The translations under genes were made by a program, and so were the position numbers. Shown here piece by piece: positions 32,562 to 43,146 of a stretch of DNA of 64,000 bases. Within the stretch, counting starts at the first letter, position 1. Each line of letters opens with the position of its first letter. Below the pieces are notes generated by a model. That model had not been told where the DNA came from. It saw only the letters and a program-made list of their open reading frames with translations, and made no database searches. The stretch comes from Lachnospiraceae bacterium (GTDB lineage: Bacteria > Bacillota > Clostridia > Lachnospirales > Lachnospiraceae): contig CAJTIU010000015.1 of the NCBI GenBank assembly GCA_910576335.1, positions 62,001 through 126,000 of the forward strand, in the 5' to 3' direction.

Positions 32562-33752
32562 ATGCCTGTGTTTAAAATGAATCCTTACAGGCCAGGTGCA
32601 GGGCTGATGCCGGTCTATCTGGCGGGCAGAGATGAAGATATTCAGAATGTAGAGCAGATGTTTGAAGCACTTACGTTAAATATACCGACGCCGTCTATTA
32701 TTTTCAGCGGGTTAAGAGGCGTCGGAAAAACAGTTCTGATTAACCGGCTGCAGAAGCTTGCAGAAGAGAAAGAGATATTCTGCAGGCATATAGAGGTAGA
32801 GGAGCGGAATGATTTTATTTCGCAGATCGCTGCCTGTGGGCAGGCATTTCTGAGGCAGGTAAGTGCAAAAGAAAAGTTCAAAAATCTGATACAGAAGCCG
32901 TTAGATGCAATCAAAGCGTTGGTTGTCTCCTTTGACCCCAATGATAGCACATTTTCCCTGTCTGTACAGGAAAAGGAATTGTATCAGTCTGTGAATCTGA
33001 CCCAGAGCCTGACAGATGTGTTTACATCGATCGGAGAAACGGCATATAAGTCAGGAATTCCTGTTTGCTTTTTCATTGACGAGATTCAATATATGAAATC
33101 AAAAGACCTGGGCGCCCTGATTGCCGCCCTGCATCGTACGAACCAGCTGGGATATCCGGTTATGGTAGCGGGCGCCGGGCTGCCCAAGATCTATAAGATG
33201 CTTTCAGGGGAAAAGTCTTACTCTGAGAGATTATTTCTATATAAGGAAATAGGCTCTTTGACGGATGAACAGTCTAGAAGTGCGATTGAGATTCCGGCAA
33301 AAAAATTCGGAATCACCTATACAGACAATGCAATCGAAAGAATTCTTTCAGTTACAAAGGGATATCCGTTTTTTATACAGCAGCTTTGCCAGGTGGTATT
33401 TAAAAATGTGGATGAAGAGGTGATTGAGAGCCGCCATGTGGAGCAGAGTGTGGAAGAGTTTTTTGAGACACTGGATGTTGGTTTTTTTAAAGTGAGATAT
33501 GAAAGATGCGCTGACAGTGATAAGAAATTTGTATTTGCTATGGTAAAATGCGGAGAGCTTCCGTGTATGATTTCAAATATTGCAAAAAATCTTCACAAAA
33601 ATGTTAGTTCCATCTCTACCACCAGAGCCCAGCTGATTAGTAAAGGAATTATCTACCCTGTGCGGTATAAAGAGCTTGATTTTACCGTTCCGGAATTTAG
33701 TGGGTTTATTCAGAGACTTGCTGAATACAAGGCATGGTGCATGGAACACTGA
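32562..33752 (+). CDS. AAA_16/archaeal-type ATPase with C-terminal winged helix
   Basis: A 396-residue protein. The ATG at 32562 is chosen for its GGAGG at 32555-32559; the frame is open to 32430, inside the cysK end. Walker A is GLRGVGKT, Walker B is VCFFIDEIQYM, and sensor-like residues appear in MVAGAGLPKIYKML. The C-terminal 100 residues look like a winged helix (SNIAKNLHKNVSSISTTRAQ). This resembles the STAND-like or ORC-like ATPases found beside regulatory and mobile genes. The specific role is unknown. A strong hairpin follows at 33766. Confidence 0.8.
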   Translation: MPVFKMNPYRPGAGLMPVYLAGRDEDIQNVEQMFEALTLNIPTPSIIFSGLRGVGKTVLINRLQKLAEEKEIFCRHIEVEERNDFISQIAACGQAFLRQVSAKEKFKNLIQKPLDAIKALVVSFDPNDSTFSLSVQEKELYQSVNLTQSLTDVFTSIGETAYKSGIPVCFFIDEIQYMKSKDLGALIAALHRTNQLGYPVMVAGAGLPKIYKMLSGEKSYSERLFLYKEIGSLTDEQSRSAIEIPAKKFGITYTDNAIERILSVTKGYPFFIQQLCQVVFKNVDEEVIESRHVEQSVEEFFETLDVGFFKVRYERCADSDKKFVFAMVKCGELPCMISNIAKNLHKNVSSISTTRAQLISKGIIYPVRYKELDFTVPEFSGFIQRLAEYKAWCMEH

Positions 33753-33765
33753 AATTGCAGATGAC

Positions 33766-33794
33766 GGGGGCTGTGTATTGGATTCACAGCCCCC
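33766..33794. terminator. GC-rich hairpin after the AAA_16 ATPase
   Basis: GGGGGCTGTG and CACAGCCCCC form a perfect 10-bp stem with a 9-base loop, 14 bases after the stop codon. No T-run follows. The stem is related to that at 48338-48365, so this may be a dispersed palindrome used as a transcription end. Confidence 0.5.
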
Positions 33795-33956
33795 ATGAAC
33801 CGTAAAGCCTCCAGGACATGAAGTGTAATAGTTAATGAGAAATTTGTGGCAAATAATTGTTATTTTCTGACTATAAGAGTTTACTATATATAGATTGGAA
33901 GAATTAACCAGATTTTATTATTTAATATACAGAACAGGAGGGAGTATGAGAAAAAG

Positions 33957-34472
33957 ATGACGCTAGATGATTTGTTCCGGTTTTGTGATATGCCGATACT
34001 GACGAATACCCGGAGTTCTGTTCATTCCTGTCTTAAATATGCAAGAGCCTCGGTCATCAAAAGTATCTGTTTTCAGATCATATATCTTATTTGTATAGAA
34101 ACTGCGCTATACATATTATTCGGTGTTATTACGAATGGCTTTAACCCTATAGAGATTCTGGAAACGGGATATCCAGTGATGCTTGCTGTATCTGTTCTTT
34201 TTGTTATGGTGCTTGCCACATCTTTCTGCCGCTTTGCCAGATCAGAAAAAAGGGTGATAAGCAGCCTTTCAGAGCGGCCGGATACTGTAAGGTTATCTTC
34301 AGTCGTTTTTGTCTTTGAAAGAGAGACAGATCATAAGCTTGGAAACAATGCTTCCGGCAGTCATATTCGTTCACTTCGTTTCAGCTATAAAAATGGGACA
34401 TCTGTCAAATATATCTCTATTGGAAAGAGTCAGAAAAATTTTTTTTATGACAAATTTTACCAGAAGAATTGA
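33957..34472 (+). CDS. Small membrane protein of unknown family, possibly truncated
   Basis: A 171-residue ORF with two hydrophobic helices near residues 33-58 and 70-95, a Cys-rich N-terminus and a polar C-terminal domain ending ISIGKSQKNFFYDKF. I do not recognise the family. A better ribosome site (GGAGGG) serves an ATG at 33946 that is out of frame and stops after four codons (ATGA overlap with this start). Either a start frameshift or a tiny leader is possible. The end abuts the decayed surface protein at 34469, so the C-terminus may be lost. Confidence 0.45.
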   Translation: MTLDDLFRFCDMPILTNTRSSVHSCLKYARASVIKSICFQIIYLICIETALYILFGVITNGFNPIEILETGYPVMLAVSVLFVMVLATSFCRFARSEKRVISSLSERPDTVRLSSVVFVFERETDHKLGNNASGSHIRSLRFSYKNGTSVKYISIGKSQKNFFYDKFYQKN

Positions 34473-37121
34473 CAAAGATTGACGATTCTGCATTTGCCTC
34501 AGATGCAAATCTGAAAGAGATCACCTACCCGTCTAAGGTAGTAACCGTTGCATCAAACTCATTTAGCAGTTGTACCGGAATTACGAAGGTAACATTCAGT
34601 GCAGGAATGACAGCGGTGCCTGCAAATGCATGTTATGGTCTTATGGGGCTTACAACAGTAGAGTATCAAAAGGATGCAAACGGAAAAGTAGCAGTAGAAA
34701 GCATTGGGAATTCCGCATTTAGAGGCTGTAAAAGTCTTACCAGTGTTTCCATATCAGAGACTGTAACCGAACTGGGGACTTATGTGTATTACGATTGTAC
34801 GAATCTTACAGAGATTACATTACCATCCGGACTTGTCAAAATTGGAAACAATGCATTCCAAAATTGTAGTTTACTGAAAAAGATCGAACTGCCAGATGGA
34901 CTGGCCAGTATTGCAAATAATGCATTTGACGGCTGCAAAAGTCTCACAGATATCAGGCTTCCAGACAAGATTAAAACGATTGGTACGAATGCGTTTGTAC
35001 ATTTTCAGGAAGTCTGTATTTCAAGATTAAGCTTGGAATCATAGAGTACAAGCCGGAATCAGAACCCATTTCCTGCACAATCGACAATTCCCCGAAGAGG
35101 TCTGCAGCGGCAGTCAGTTTGAGTGATGACCAGTCTGTGATGTATGATCTCTCAAAGTATAAGGTGGAATCCCTGGAATACATTCTGGATGACAGACAGG
35201 AGCCTCAGGCCGCCAGGGCAGCCGTGGAAGAAGCGGATTGGGGATATGCAGGAATTACGGACGTGATTGACGAAAACAGCTATACCACTACAAATCCAAA
35301 GGTAGTTTCAACTGGAACACACACCCGTCTGGCAGTATGGCTGAACACCGAGACAGCGGATGTAAATGACGTGTAGCTTTACTATTCATATTATAACGGG
35401 AATGGCTGGTCGGCTCCGGCAAAGATTTCGGATGATGGTACCTTTGATTATGCTCCAAAGGTATGTGCAGTAAATGGAAAGGCCTATGTGATCTGGCAGA
35501 ATGCCGAACAGCGTTTTGATGAAGACGTATTAGAAAGCGAAACAGTTGCAGAGCAGCTGGCAGCGCATATGGGAGGATTCGTGAGAATGAACTACAGGCC
35601 CTGTGCATCTCTGGCAGTGGATGGATGCTATTATGAAAAATCAGAAATCGGAGCAGGCTGTACACTTCCGATTACAGTGGAAGTGACGAATACAGGTATG
35701 GCAGATTTTTATGGTGTAAAGGTTGAGGTGCTTGATACAGAAGGAGCTTCTGTTTATTCTACAGAACTTCGTGAAACAGTAGGCACAGGTAAGACAGCTG
35801 GGCTGAAATTCGGCTATATTGTGAATAAAAAAGATCTCGGAAAGACCTATACTGTAAAATGTACACCGCTTAGTGAGGATGGAGAGGACGTATATGGCGG
35901 AGATGCTCTGTTAGAATTAAGCTATGAAGACCTGGAACTTACCTTTGCGAACTGGGGACTGAAGGATGACAAAACAGCTGTGATACTCGCTCAGGCAGCG
36001 AATGCCGGTTTTTCGCCCCTATCGGATGTTGCAGCGACACTTTATAAGGTCGAAGGGAAGGAAGGCGATGGCGCAGAAGGGGAAATAATAAAACAGAGGT
36101 TGCCAGGATTGAGCCAGGCAGTGTAAAGTCAGGAGAGGACGCTCCTCTGAGTTTTTCTGTAGATTATGAGCAGGGAGCGGTTTATTATCTGGAGCTTACC
36201 GCAGCAGAGGAAGAACAGAATACTGCAAATAACTCAGCATATATCTATTTTGAACCGGCCCGGGATAATTCGGGAAGAACGATATCTGGCATTAAGGCTG
36301 TAAAAAAGGTTACAGAATATACAGTAGGCAATACGCTGGATCTGAGCGATTTAAAAGTAACGGCTTCATATAAGGATGGAACGGTATCAGATATACGTTC
36401 TGACTGCGTGATTGATACATCCGGAGTTAAGATGAACACAGCCGGAACCTATCTGATCCAGATCAGCTATGAGAACCTGAAGACAGCTGTTACAATTAAA
36501 GTGAAGAATGCAGGGAATGGTACGTCTTCCGGGAACAAAGGAGCAGCTGTCGGAACAACTGTCACAAGGGACGGCATCGTATATGAAGTGAAGCCGGCAC
36601 AAAGCGGAAAACGAGAAGCGGCAGTTAAAAAGGCAGGGAAGTCAGCTTTGACAAAAGCTAAAATCCCCGCATCCGTAACGATTGAAAAGGCAAATTATAA
36701 TGTTACAGAGATTCGTGCAAATGCATTCAAAAATTGCAGGAAGCTGAAATCTGTGTCCATAGGGAAGAATGTAACATCCATAGGGGCATCTGCTTTTGAG
36801 GGATGTACGTCCTTGAAAAAGTTAAGCATTCCTTCTAAGGTGGCATCCATAGGAAAGAAGGCATTCAGTAAAAACAGTAAGCTCACGGATGTGACCATTG
36901 GCGCTTCTGTTAAAAGTATTGGAGCATCCGCCTTTGCCGGTGATAAGAAACTGAAAAAGATTTTGGTAAAGTCGAAGAAATTAAAGACCATTGAAAAAGG
37001 AGCAATTAAGGGGATAAGCAGTAAGGCAGTCATAAAGGTTCCAAAGGCAAAGCGTGCGGCACTAAAGAAGCTGTTTAAAGCAAAAACAGGGTACAGGAAA
37101 ACCATGAAAATAAAAGGATAG
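34469..37121 (+). pseudogene. Large LRR_5/CARDB/BspA surface protein, multiply broken
   Basis: Four pieces form one ancestral protein. 34469-35010 encodes LRR_5 repeats (NSAFRGCKSLTSVSISETV) without a start signal. A deletion and frame change near 35000 leads to YKPESEPISCTIDNS. An in-frame TAG at 35374 interrupts a beta-repeat segment (YYSYYNGNGWSAPAK). A one-base loss in an A-run near 36090 moves the frame to TEVARIEPGSVKSGED and on to C-terminal LRR_5 repeats (ANAFKNCRKLKSVSIGKNV) and the basic end KTMKIKG at 37121. The middle resembles the propeller and CARDB-like parts of the DGR target. It also lacks a signal peptide. Confidence 0.8.
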
Positions 37122-37292
37122 CACAGCCCTGCATGAACTTAAATAAGTGCATTTTGCAAATAAAAACAAGAAAAACGGCAGAAATCTATACAGAATGAAC
37201 GATTTATCAAGTTTTGATGTGTGCTATAACCTCTGAAATGCAAGAAGGGATTTTCTAAATTGCAAAAAGCTGTAAAATTTTTGTAAAAAAAC

Positions 37293-37321
37293 TTGTATTC
37301 TACCAGAAAATGCTTTACAAT
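37293..37321 (+). promoter_or_regulatory. Promoter of gdhA
   Basis: TTGTAT (37293-37298), 17 bases, TACAAT (37316-37321), about 30 bases before the start codon. The upstream region is A/T-rich. The rest of 37122-37353 has no ORF. Confidence 0.7.
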
Positions 37322-37347
37322 GTTAAAGTATAAAGATTAGGAGGTAG

Positions 37348-38688
<1,341 letters not shown>

Positions 38689-38729
38689 GAATCCGAAAAT
38701 TGTATATACACTTATCATTTTCACGAAAA

Positions 38730-38770
38730 GGCGGCAGGAAGATCCGAGATCTATCCTGGCGTCTTTTTTG
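38730..38770 (+). terminator. Intrinsic terminator of gdhA
   Basis: An imperfect GC-rich stem centred on GATCCGAGATC (GGCAGGAAGATC with GATCTATCCTGGC), followed by TCTTTTTT. It lies 42 bases after the gdhA stop. Confidence 0.75.
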
Positions 38771-38793
38771 GACGGGGCGTTAGTGTTCACACA

Positions 38794-38911
38794 GGACTTT
38801 GCATTTACTGCAAAGTCCGTAAGAAAATGATTCAGGTGTGAGCAAATCCCATTCGCGAAGCGAATTTTAAATGGATTTGCGAATGTTACTGTAAACGGAG
38901 TGAACAGTAAC
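38794..38911. repeat. Cluster of dispersed palindromes between gdhA and the hybrid kinase
   Basis: Three units are seen. GGACTTTGCA-N5-TGCAAAGTCC (38794-38818) is followed by GTAAGAAAATGATTC; a similar tail appears at 55723-55739 and 61548-61562. GTTACTGT...ACAGTAAC (38885-38911) is, inverted, nearly the same as 55691-55717. No ORF is present here. Confidence 0.55.
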
Positions 38912-38912
38912 A

Positions 38913-38938
38913 ACGGGGCATTTTTAAAAATGCCCCGT
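38913..38938. repeat. GGGGCATTTTTAAAAATGCCCC palindrome family, copy A
   Basis: A perfect palindrome with core GGGGCATTTTT and its complement, flanked by CGTCCCC. Related copies occur at 45352-45395 and 63251-63302. It may act as a bidirectional terminator. Confidence 0.7.
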
Positions 38939-39023
38939 CCCCAAAAAAGGGTGACAGATGATGATTTAGATGGTATGATATAGTTATAGTACTGATAAGC
39001 GGGAATTGCGGAGGAGATTTGTT

Positions 39024-41105
39024 TTGGGTGGACATAGTGAGATGGAACGAGGACTGGCGGAATATGTACTGGCTTCCAGTGAGGAAGGCCGGGGAAACTA
39101 TCTGCTTGAAAAGATTATGGATGAGATGCCGGGAGGTTTTTTTATCTATCGTGCAGATGGTGAAGAAGAGATTGTTTATGCGAATCAGGCGCTTGTCAGG
39201 ATGTTTGGGTGTGAGACGGTGGAGGAATTCAGGATTCATACAGGGAATTCTTTTAGAGGAATTGTTCATCCGGAGGATCTTGAGGCTGTGGAGGCGAGTA
39301 TATGGAAGCAGGTTTCGGACAGCCGTTATGATCTGGATTATGTAGAGTACCGGATTATCAAAAAGGATGGCGAAGTTCGGTGGGTTGAGGATTACGGGCA
39401 TTTTATCCACAGTGCTGCCGGAGATATTTTTTATGTGTTTGTCGGTGACACGACGGACAGAAAGATGCAGGAAGAGGAGGAGCGGGCGAAAAACAGACAG
39501 GAGCAGTTCCGCCGGCAGGTGGTCATTGAAGGACTTAGTATTGACTATGAGGCTATCTTTTACGTGGATTTAGATAAAAATATCATGCAGACATACAGAT
39601 TCAGTGAGAGAGAGGAATATCAGCTGATTAAGGGGAGGTATGCCTGTGAGTTTTCGGGGGTTGATAAGGACTATATCAGGAGCTGGGTTCACCCTGATGA
39701 CAGGGAACTGATTGCCAGGGCGTCAAATCCGGAGTACATAAAGGAGCGACTTATGAGAGACAGAAGCTTTCATATGAATTACCGGATTGTAAGGGAGGCG
39801 CAGGTGGAGTATCTGCAGCTCAGGGTAGTGAATGTGGGAAATGCGGGCAGTGTCTCTCAGATTGTAATGGGTATCCGCAGCGTGGATGATGAGATTGCAT
39901 ATGAGATGGAGCGCAGGGATTTGATGGAGGATGCACTTGGACATGCCAAGCTTGCGAATGCTGCCAAAAATATTTTCCTTGCAAATATGTCGCATGATAT
40001 GCGCACCCCTATGAATGTAATTATGGGGTTTGCGGCGCTTGCGGAGAAAAGCATGGATAATAAGGAACGGCTGAAAAAATATCTGGACAAGATTATGTAT
40101 TCCAGTGAGCAGCTTCTGACCCTGATCAATGATGTGCTGGAGATTTCCAGTATTGATACTGCAAAGACCAGGATTGAGGAAAACGAATTCGACCTGCTCC
40201 CTGCAGTACAGGAGATACAGGATACCATGGCGCACAAGGCAAAGGATAAAGATATCCGATATGAGGTGGATGCTTCGGCAGTCATTCACAGAAATGTCTA
40301 TGGGGATGAGGCTAAGCTTAAGAAGATTCTTCTAAGGCTTGTATCGAATGCCGTGAAGTATACAGGATTCGGCGGATATGTGAGACTTATTGTGACAGAG
40401 CTTAAGAGGCAGGCAGAGGACTACGCGGGCTATCAGTTTGTGGTAGAGGATAACGGAATCGGTATGAATGAAAGATTCCAGAAGATACTTTTTGAGCCCT
40501 TTGAACGTCAGAAAAATACAACGATGAGCGGTGTGCCGGGGACAGGACTGGGGCTTACGATTGTAAAGAGTATGGTAGAGATGATGGGAGGCACCATAGA
40601 GGTTCAGAGCAAGGAGGGAGTGGGCAGCAGATTTATTGTTACCCTGGGTCTGTGCTTCAGGAAGAGTGATGGCAAAACGGATGGGGAAGGAAGCTTGTGT
40701 CCGGAAACCTCAGACCGGCAGAAGAGAATTCTTGTGGTAGAGGATAATGAGCTGAATCTTGAGATTGAGACAGAACTTCTGATAGAAGAAGGGTTTCTTG
40801 TGGATACGGCAAAGGATGGAAGTATTGCGGTTGAGAAGGTAAAGAATTCCGGCCGCGGGGATTATGATGTAATCCTTATGGATATTCAGATGCCGGTAAT
40901 GGACGGCTATCAGGCAGCAAGGGCAATCAGAGGTCTTCCGGATCTAGAACTTGCAGAGATCCCGATTATTGCTTTGTCGGCAAATGCCTTTGATGAGGAC
41001 AGGCAGAAGTCGCTGAGGAGCGGAATGAATACTCATGTGGCAAAGCCTGTTAATATCATACAGCTAAAGGAAGAGATTTTAAAGCTGTGCAAATTAAAAT
41101 TGTAA
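39024..41105 (+). CDS. Hybrid sensor histidine kinase with two PAS-like domains and a receiver
   Basis: About 693 residues, soluble; no membrane helix is seen. The likely start is TTG 39024, seven bases after GGAGGAG; TTG 39006 and ATG 39042 are alternatives. Order: PAS (FFIYRADGEEEIVYANQALV) with a PAC-like end, a second PAS-type module, HisKA with phospho-acceptor His324 (NMSHDMRTPMNVI), HATPase (EDNGIGMNERFQKILFEPF, GTGLGLTIVKSM), and receiver with Asp620 (VILMDIQMPVMDG). No HPt domain follows. The next protein gene, past two tRNAs, is a receiver fused to an alarmone synthetase, a possible output partner. Confidence 0.92.
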   Translation: MGGHSEMERGLAEYVLASSEEGRGNYLLEKIMDEMPGGFFIYRADGEEEIVYANQALVRMFGCETVEEFRIHTGNSFRGIVHPEDLEAVEASIWKQVSDSRYDLDYVEYRIIKKDGEVRWVEDYGHFIHSAAGDIFYVFVGDTTDRKMQEEEERAKNRQEQFRRQVVIEGLSIDYEAIFYVDLDKNIMQTYRFSEREEYQLIKGRYACEFSGVDKDYIRSWVHPDDRELIARASNPEYIKERLMRDRSFHMNYRIVREAQVEYLQLRVVNVGNAGSVSQIVMGIRSVDDEIAYEMERRDLMEDALGHAKLANAAKNIFLANMSHDMRTPMNVIMGFAALAEKSMDNKERLKKYLDKIMYSSEQLLTLINDVLEISSIDTAKTRIEENEFDLLPAVQEIQDTMAHKAKDKDIRYEVDASAVIHRNVYGDEAKLKKILLRLVSNAVKYTGFGGYVRLIVTELKRQAEDYAGYQFVVEDNGIGMNERFQKILFEPFERQKNTTMSGVPGTGLGLTIVKSMVEMMGGTIEVQSKEGVGSRFIVTLGLCFRKSDGKTDGEGSLCPETSDRQKRILVVEDNELNLEIETELLIEEGFLVDTAKDGSIAVEKVKNSGRGDYDVILMDIQMPVMDGYQAARAIRGLPDLELAEIPIIALSANAFDEDRQKSLRSGMNTHVAKPVNIIQLKEEILKLCKLKL

Positions 41106-41122
41106 AAAAAGGTAAAAAGGTG

Positions 41123-41152
41123 TTGACAAAGAGGATAGTTTGGTTATATAAT
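41123..41152 (+). promoter_or_regulatory. Promoter of the tRNA-Val/tRNA-Met pair
   Basis: Consensus TTGACA (41123-41128) and TATAAT (41147-41152), 18 bases apart, about 39 bases before the first tRNA. Strong, as usual for stable RNA. Confidence 0.8.
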
Positions 41153-41190
41153 AACAGAGCGGGTTCGAGTTAAGAGCTTCGCAGGTATAT

Positions 41191-41263
41191 GGGATCATAG
41201 CTCAGCTGGGAGAGCATCTGCCTTACAAGCAGAGGGTCATAGGTTCGAGCCCTATTGGTCCCA
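41191..41263 (+). tRNA. tRNA-Val (anticodon TAC)
   Basis: 73 bases. Acceptor GGGATCA pairs with TGGTCCC. Anticodon stem TCTGC/GCAGA encloses loop CTTACAA, giving anticodon TAC. The T-loop GGTTCGAGCC is normal. CCA is not encoded. Confidence 0.95.
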
Positions 41264-41283
41264 TACCTCATAAAAATATTTTT

Positions 41284-41357
41284 GGCGGGATAGCTCAGTT
41301 GGCTAGAGCACACGGTTCATACCCGTGGTGTCGCTGGTTCAAATCCAGTTCCCGCTA
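41284..41357 (+). tRNA. tRNA-Met (anticodon CAT)
   Basis: 74 bases, starting GGCGGGATAGCTCAGTTGG and ending CCCGCTA. Anticodon loop TTCATAC gives CAT. It lacks the three G-C pairs of an initiator anticodon stem, so it is an elongator Met tRNA or possibly a lysidine-modified Ile tRNA; the former seems likely. Confidence 0.9.
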
Positions 41358-41476
41358 CTTACTCGGAGAACTCGTGGTTACGGGTTCTTTTTTGTTACAT
41401 GGGAGATTTTGTTCCTTATATTACAAAAGGGGGATGCGCACTTGCGCAAAGATGTAATAGGTTGCAGGGGGCGAAT

Positions 41477-42547
41477 ATGCAAAAGATACTGGTGGTAGAT
41501 GATGCACAGATGAACCGCGAGCTGCTGTATGACATACTGGAAGAGGATTATGCGGTGGAGATGGCCGAGGATGGCGAGCAGGCGGTCGGAAAGCTTAAAG
41601 AATATAAAGGAGCGGTTGCAGCACTCCTTTTGGATCTCAGGATGCCAAGGATGGATGGTTTTGCGGTGCTGGATGCGATGGGAAAGGAAGGCCTGCTGAG
41701 GCGGGTTCCTGTTCTGATTATAACCGGAGAACATGCAACAGAGATTGAGAACCGGTGCTTTGAGCTTGGGGTTTCTGATTTTATACAGAAGCCTTTTGAA
41801 AGCTCGATTGTAAAGAAAAGGGTGAAGAATGCAGTAGAACTGTTTGCCTATAAGAACCGGCTGGAGCAGAAGGTAATGGAGCAGGAGGCAACCTTAAGAA
41901 AGCAGTCTGAGATTATTAAGGAGCAGGCGGAGAGATTAAGGGAGGCAAAGGAATTTGACAAGCTGATGATGGAATACCGTTCAGCCATAATGGAGGTTGA
42001 GACAAGGCTTAAGGTTCTATATGAGGAGTTTGCCCAGGAGTATAACCGCAATCCATTTGAATCAATTAAAAGCAGGCTGAAGTCCCCGGCAAGTATTTAC
42101 GAAAAGCTGGAGCGTAAGGGATTTCCGGTTTCTGTGGACGGTATCAGGGACAATCTGACGGATGTGGCAGGCCTCAGGGTGATCTGCTCATTTCCGGATG
42201 ATATTTACCGCCTCTCTGCATTTTTTACACGCCAGGATGATATAATATTAATTCAAAGAAAAGACTATATAAAGAATCCGAAGCCAAACGGCTACCGGAG
42301 CCTCCATCTGATCATAGAAGTTCCGATCTACCTTTCCAATGAAAAGAAATATATGAAAGTAGAGGTGCAGTTCAGGACGATTGCCATGGATTTCTGGGCA
42401 AGCCTGGAGCACAAGCTTAAGTATAAGAGAAATGTACCGGATGCAGATGAGATTGTAAGGCAGCTAAGAGCATGCTCGGATTCTATTGAGGCGCTGGATT
42501 ATCAGATGCAGGAGATCAGAAACAGAATTGACAGGTCAAAAGAATGA
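41477..42547 (+). CDS. Receiver domain fused to RelQ-like small alarmone synthetase
   Basis: A 356-residue fusion, starting at ATG 41477 with AGGGGG upstream. Residues 1-122 are a response-regulator receiver with phospho-acceptor Asp53 (LLDLRMPRMDG), Thr83 and Lys105 (FIQKPF). A coiled coil follows (about 125-175). Residues 178-345 are a RelA/SpoT-type synthetase close to YjbM/RelQ: Asp229 in LTDVAGLRVICSF, NPKPNGYRSLHLI and catalytic Glu296 in VEVQFRTIAMDFW. No hydrolase domain is present. The arrangement suggests that phosphorylation controls (p)ppGpp synthesis. A hybrid kinase is encoded immediately before the tRNAs upstream. Confidence 0.9.
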   Translation: MQKILVVDDAQMNRELLYDILEEDYAVEMAEDGEQAVGKLKEYKGAVAALLLDLRMPRMDGFAVLDAMGKEGLLRRVPVLIITGEHATEIENRCFELGVSDFIQKPFESSIVKKRVKNAVELFAYKNRLEQKVMEQEATLRKQSEIIKEQAERLREAKEFDKLMMEYRSAIMEVETRLKVLYEEFAQEYNRNPFESIKSRLKSPASIYEKLERKGFPVSVDGIRDNLTDVAGLRVICSFPDDIYRLSAFFTRQDDIILIQRKDYIKNPKPNGYRSLHLIIEVPIYLSNEKKYMKVEVQFRTIAMDFWASLEHKLKYKRNVPDADEIVRQLRACSDSIEALDYQMQEIRNRIDRSKE

Positions 42548-42593
42548 GGGATCCTGATTCCTGGAACACCCTGTCGGAAAAGGAGAGACTGCT

Positions 42594-43145
42594 ATGCGGA
42601 TAGGTATGGGATATGATGTACACAGGCTGACGGAAGGACGGGATCTGATACTGGGCGGGGTAAAGATTCCATATGAGAAAGGGCTTCTTGGACATTCGGA
42701 TGCGGATGTGCTGGTGCATGCCGTGATGGATGCGCTTCTGGGGGCAGCAGCCCTTGGAGATATTGGGAAGCATTTTCCGGATACGGACCCAGAGTATAGG
42801 GGAGCCTCCAGTATCGGTCTCCTGGAACATGTGGGAAGGCTGATTGAAGAGAAGATGTATGTAATTGGCAATATAGACGCGACTATTATTGCCCAGAGAC
42901 CGAAGATGCTGCCCTATATTGAGCAGATGCGCCAGAATATGGCAGAAGCGCTCCGCATTGAAAAGGATCAGATCAATGTAAAGGCAACGACAGAGGAGGG
43001 ACTGGGCTTTACCGGAAGCGGGGAAGGAATTTCAGCCCAGGCGGCTGCGTGTCTGGAGACAGTTGAAAATTACAGCTACACAGCAGGCGTCAGTGATGCG
43101 GCTGGCTGCGGCGGCTGCAGCGGATGTCCGCGGGGCAGGGGATAA
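42594..43145 (+). CDS. ispF: 2-C-methyl-D-erythritol 2,4-cyclodiphosphate synthase
   Basis: The fifth enzyme of the non-mevalonate isoprenoid pathway. Family motifs are complete: GYDVHRL with metal-binding Asp8 and His10, [19 protein letters not shown], and [17 protein letters not shown] near residue 145-158. The usual protein is about 157 residues; this one is 183. The extra tail is unusual, with a CGGCSGC cluster, and may bind metal or be a read-through extension. The GNAT gene starts two bases after the stop. No other mep-pathway genes are near. Confidence 0.93.
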   Translation: MRIGMGYDVHRLTEGRDLILGGVKIPYEKGLLGHSDADVLVHAVMDALLGAAALGDIGKHFPDTDPEYRGASSIGLLEHVGRLIEEKMYVIGNIDATIIAQRPKMLPYIEQMRQNMAEALRIEKDQINVKATTEEGLGFTGSGEGISAQAAACLETVENYSYTAGVSDAAGCGGCSGCPRGRG

Positions 43146-43146
43146 T

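Noticed and set aside
15486-37121. Prophage carrying the DGR
   Set aside because: No integrase, terminase, portal, capsid, tail or lysis genes were seen anywhere in the window.
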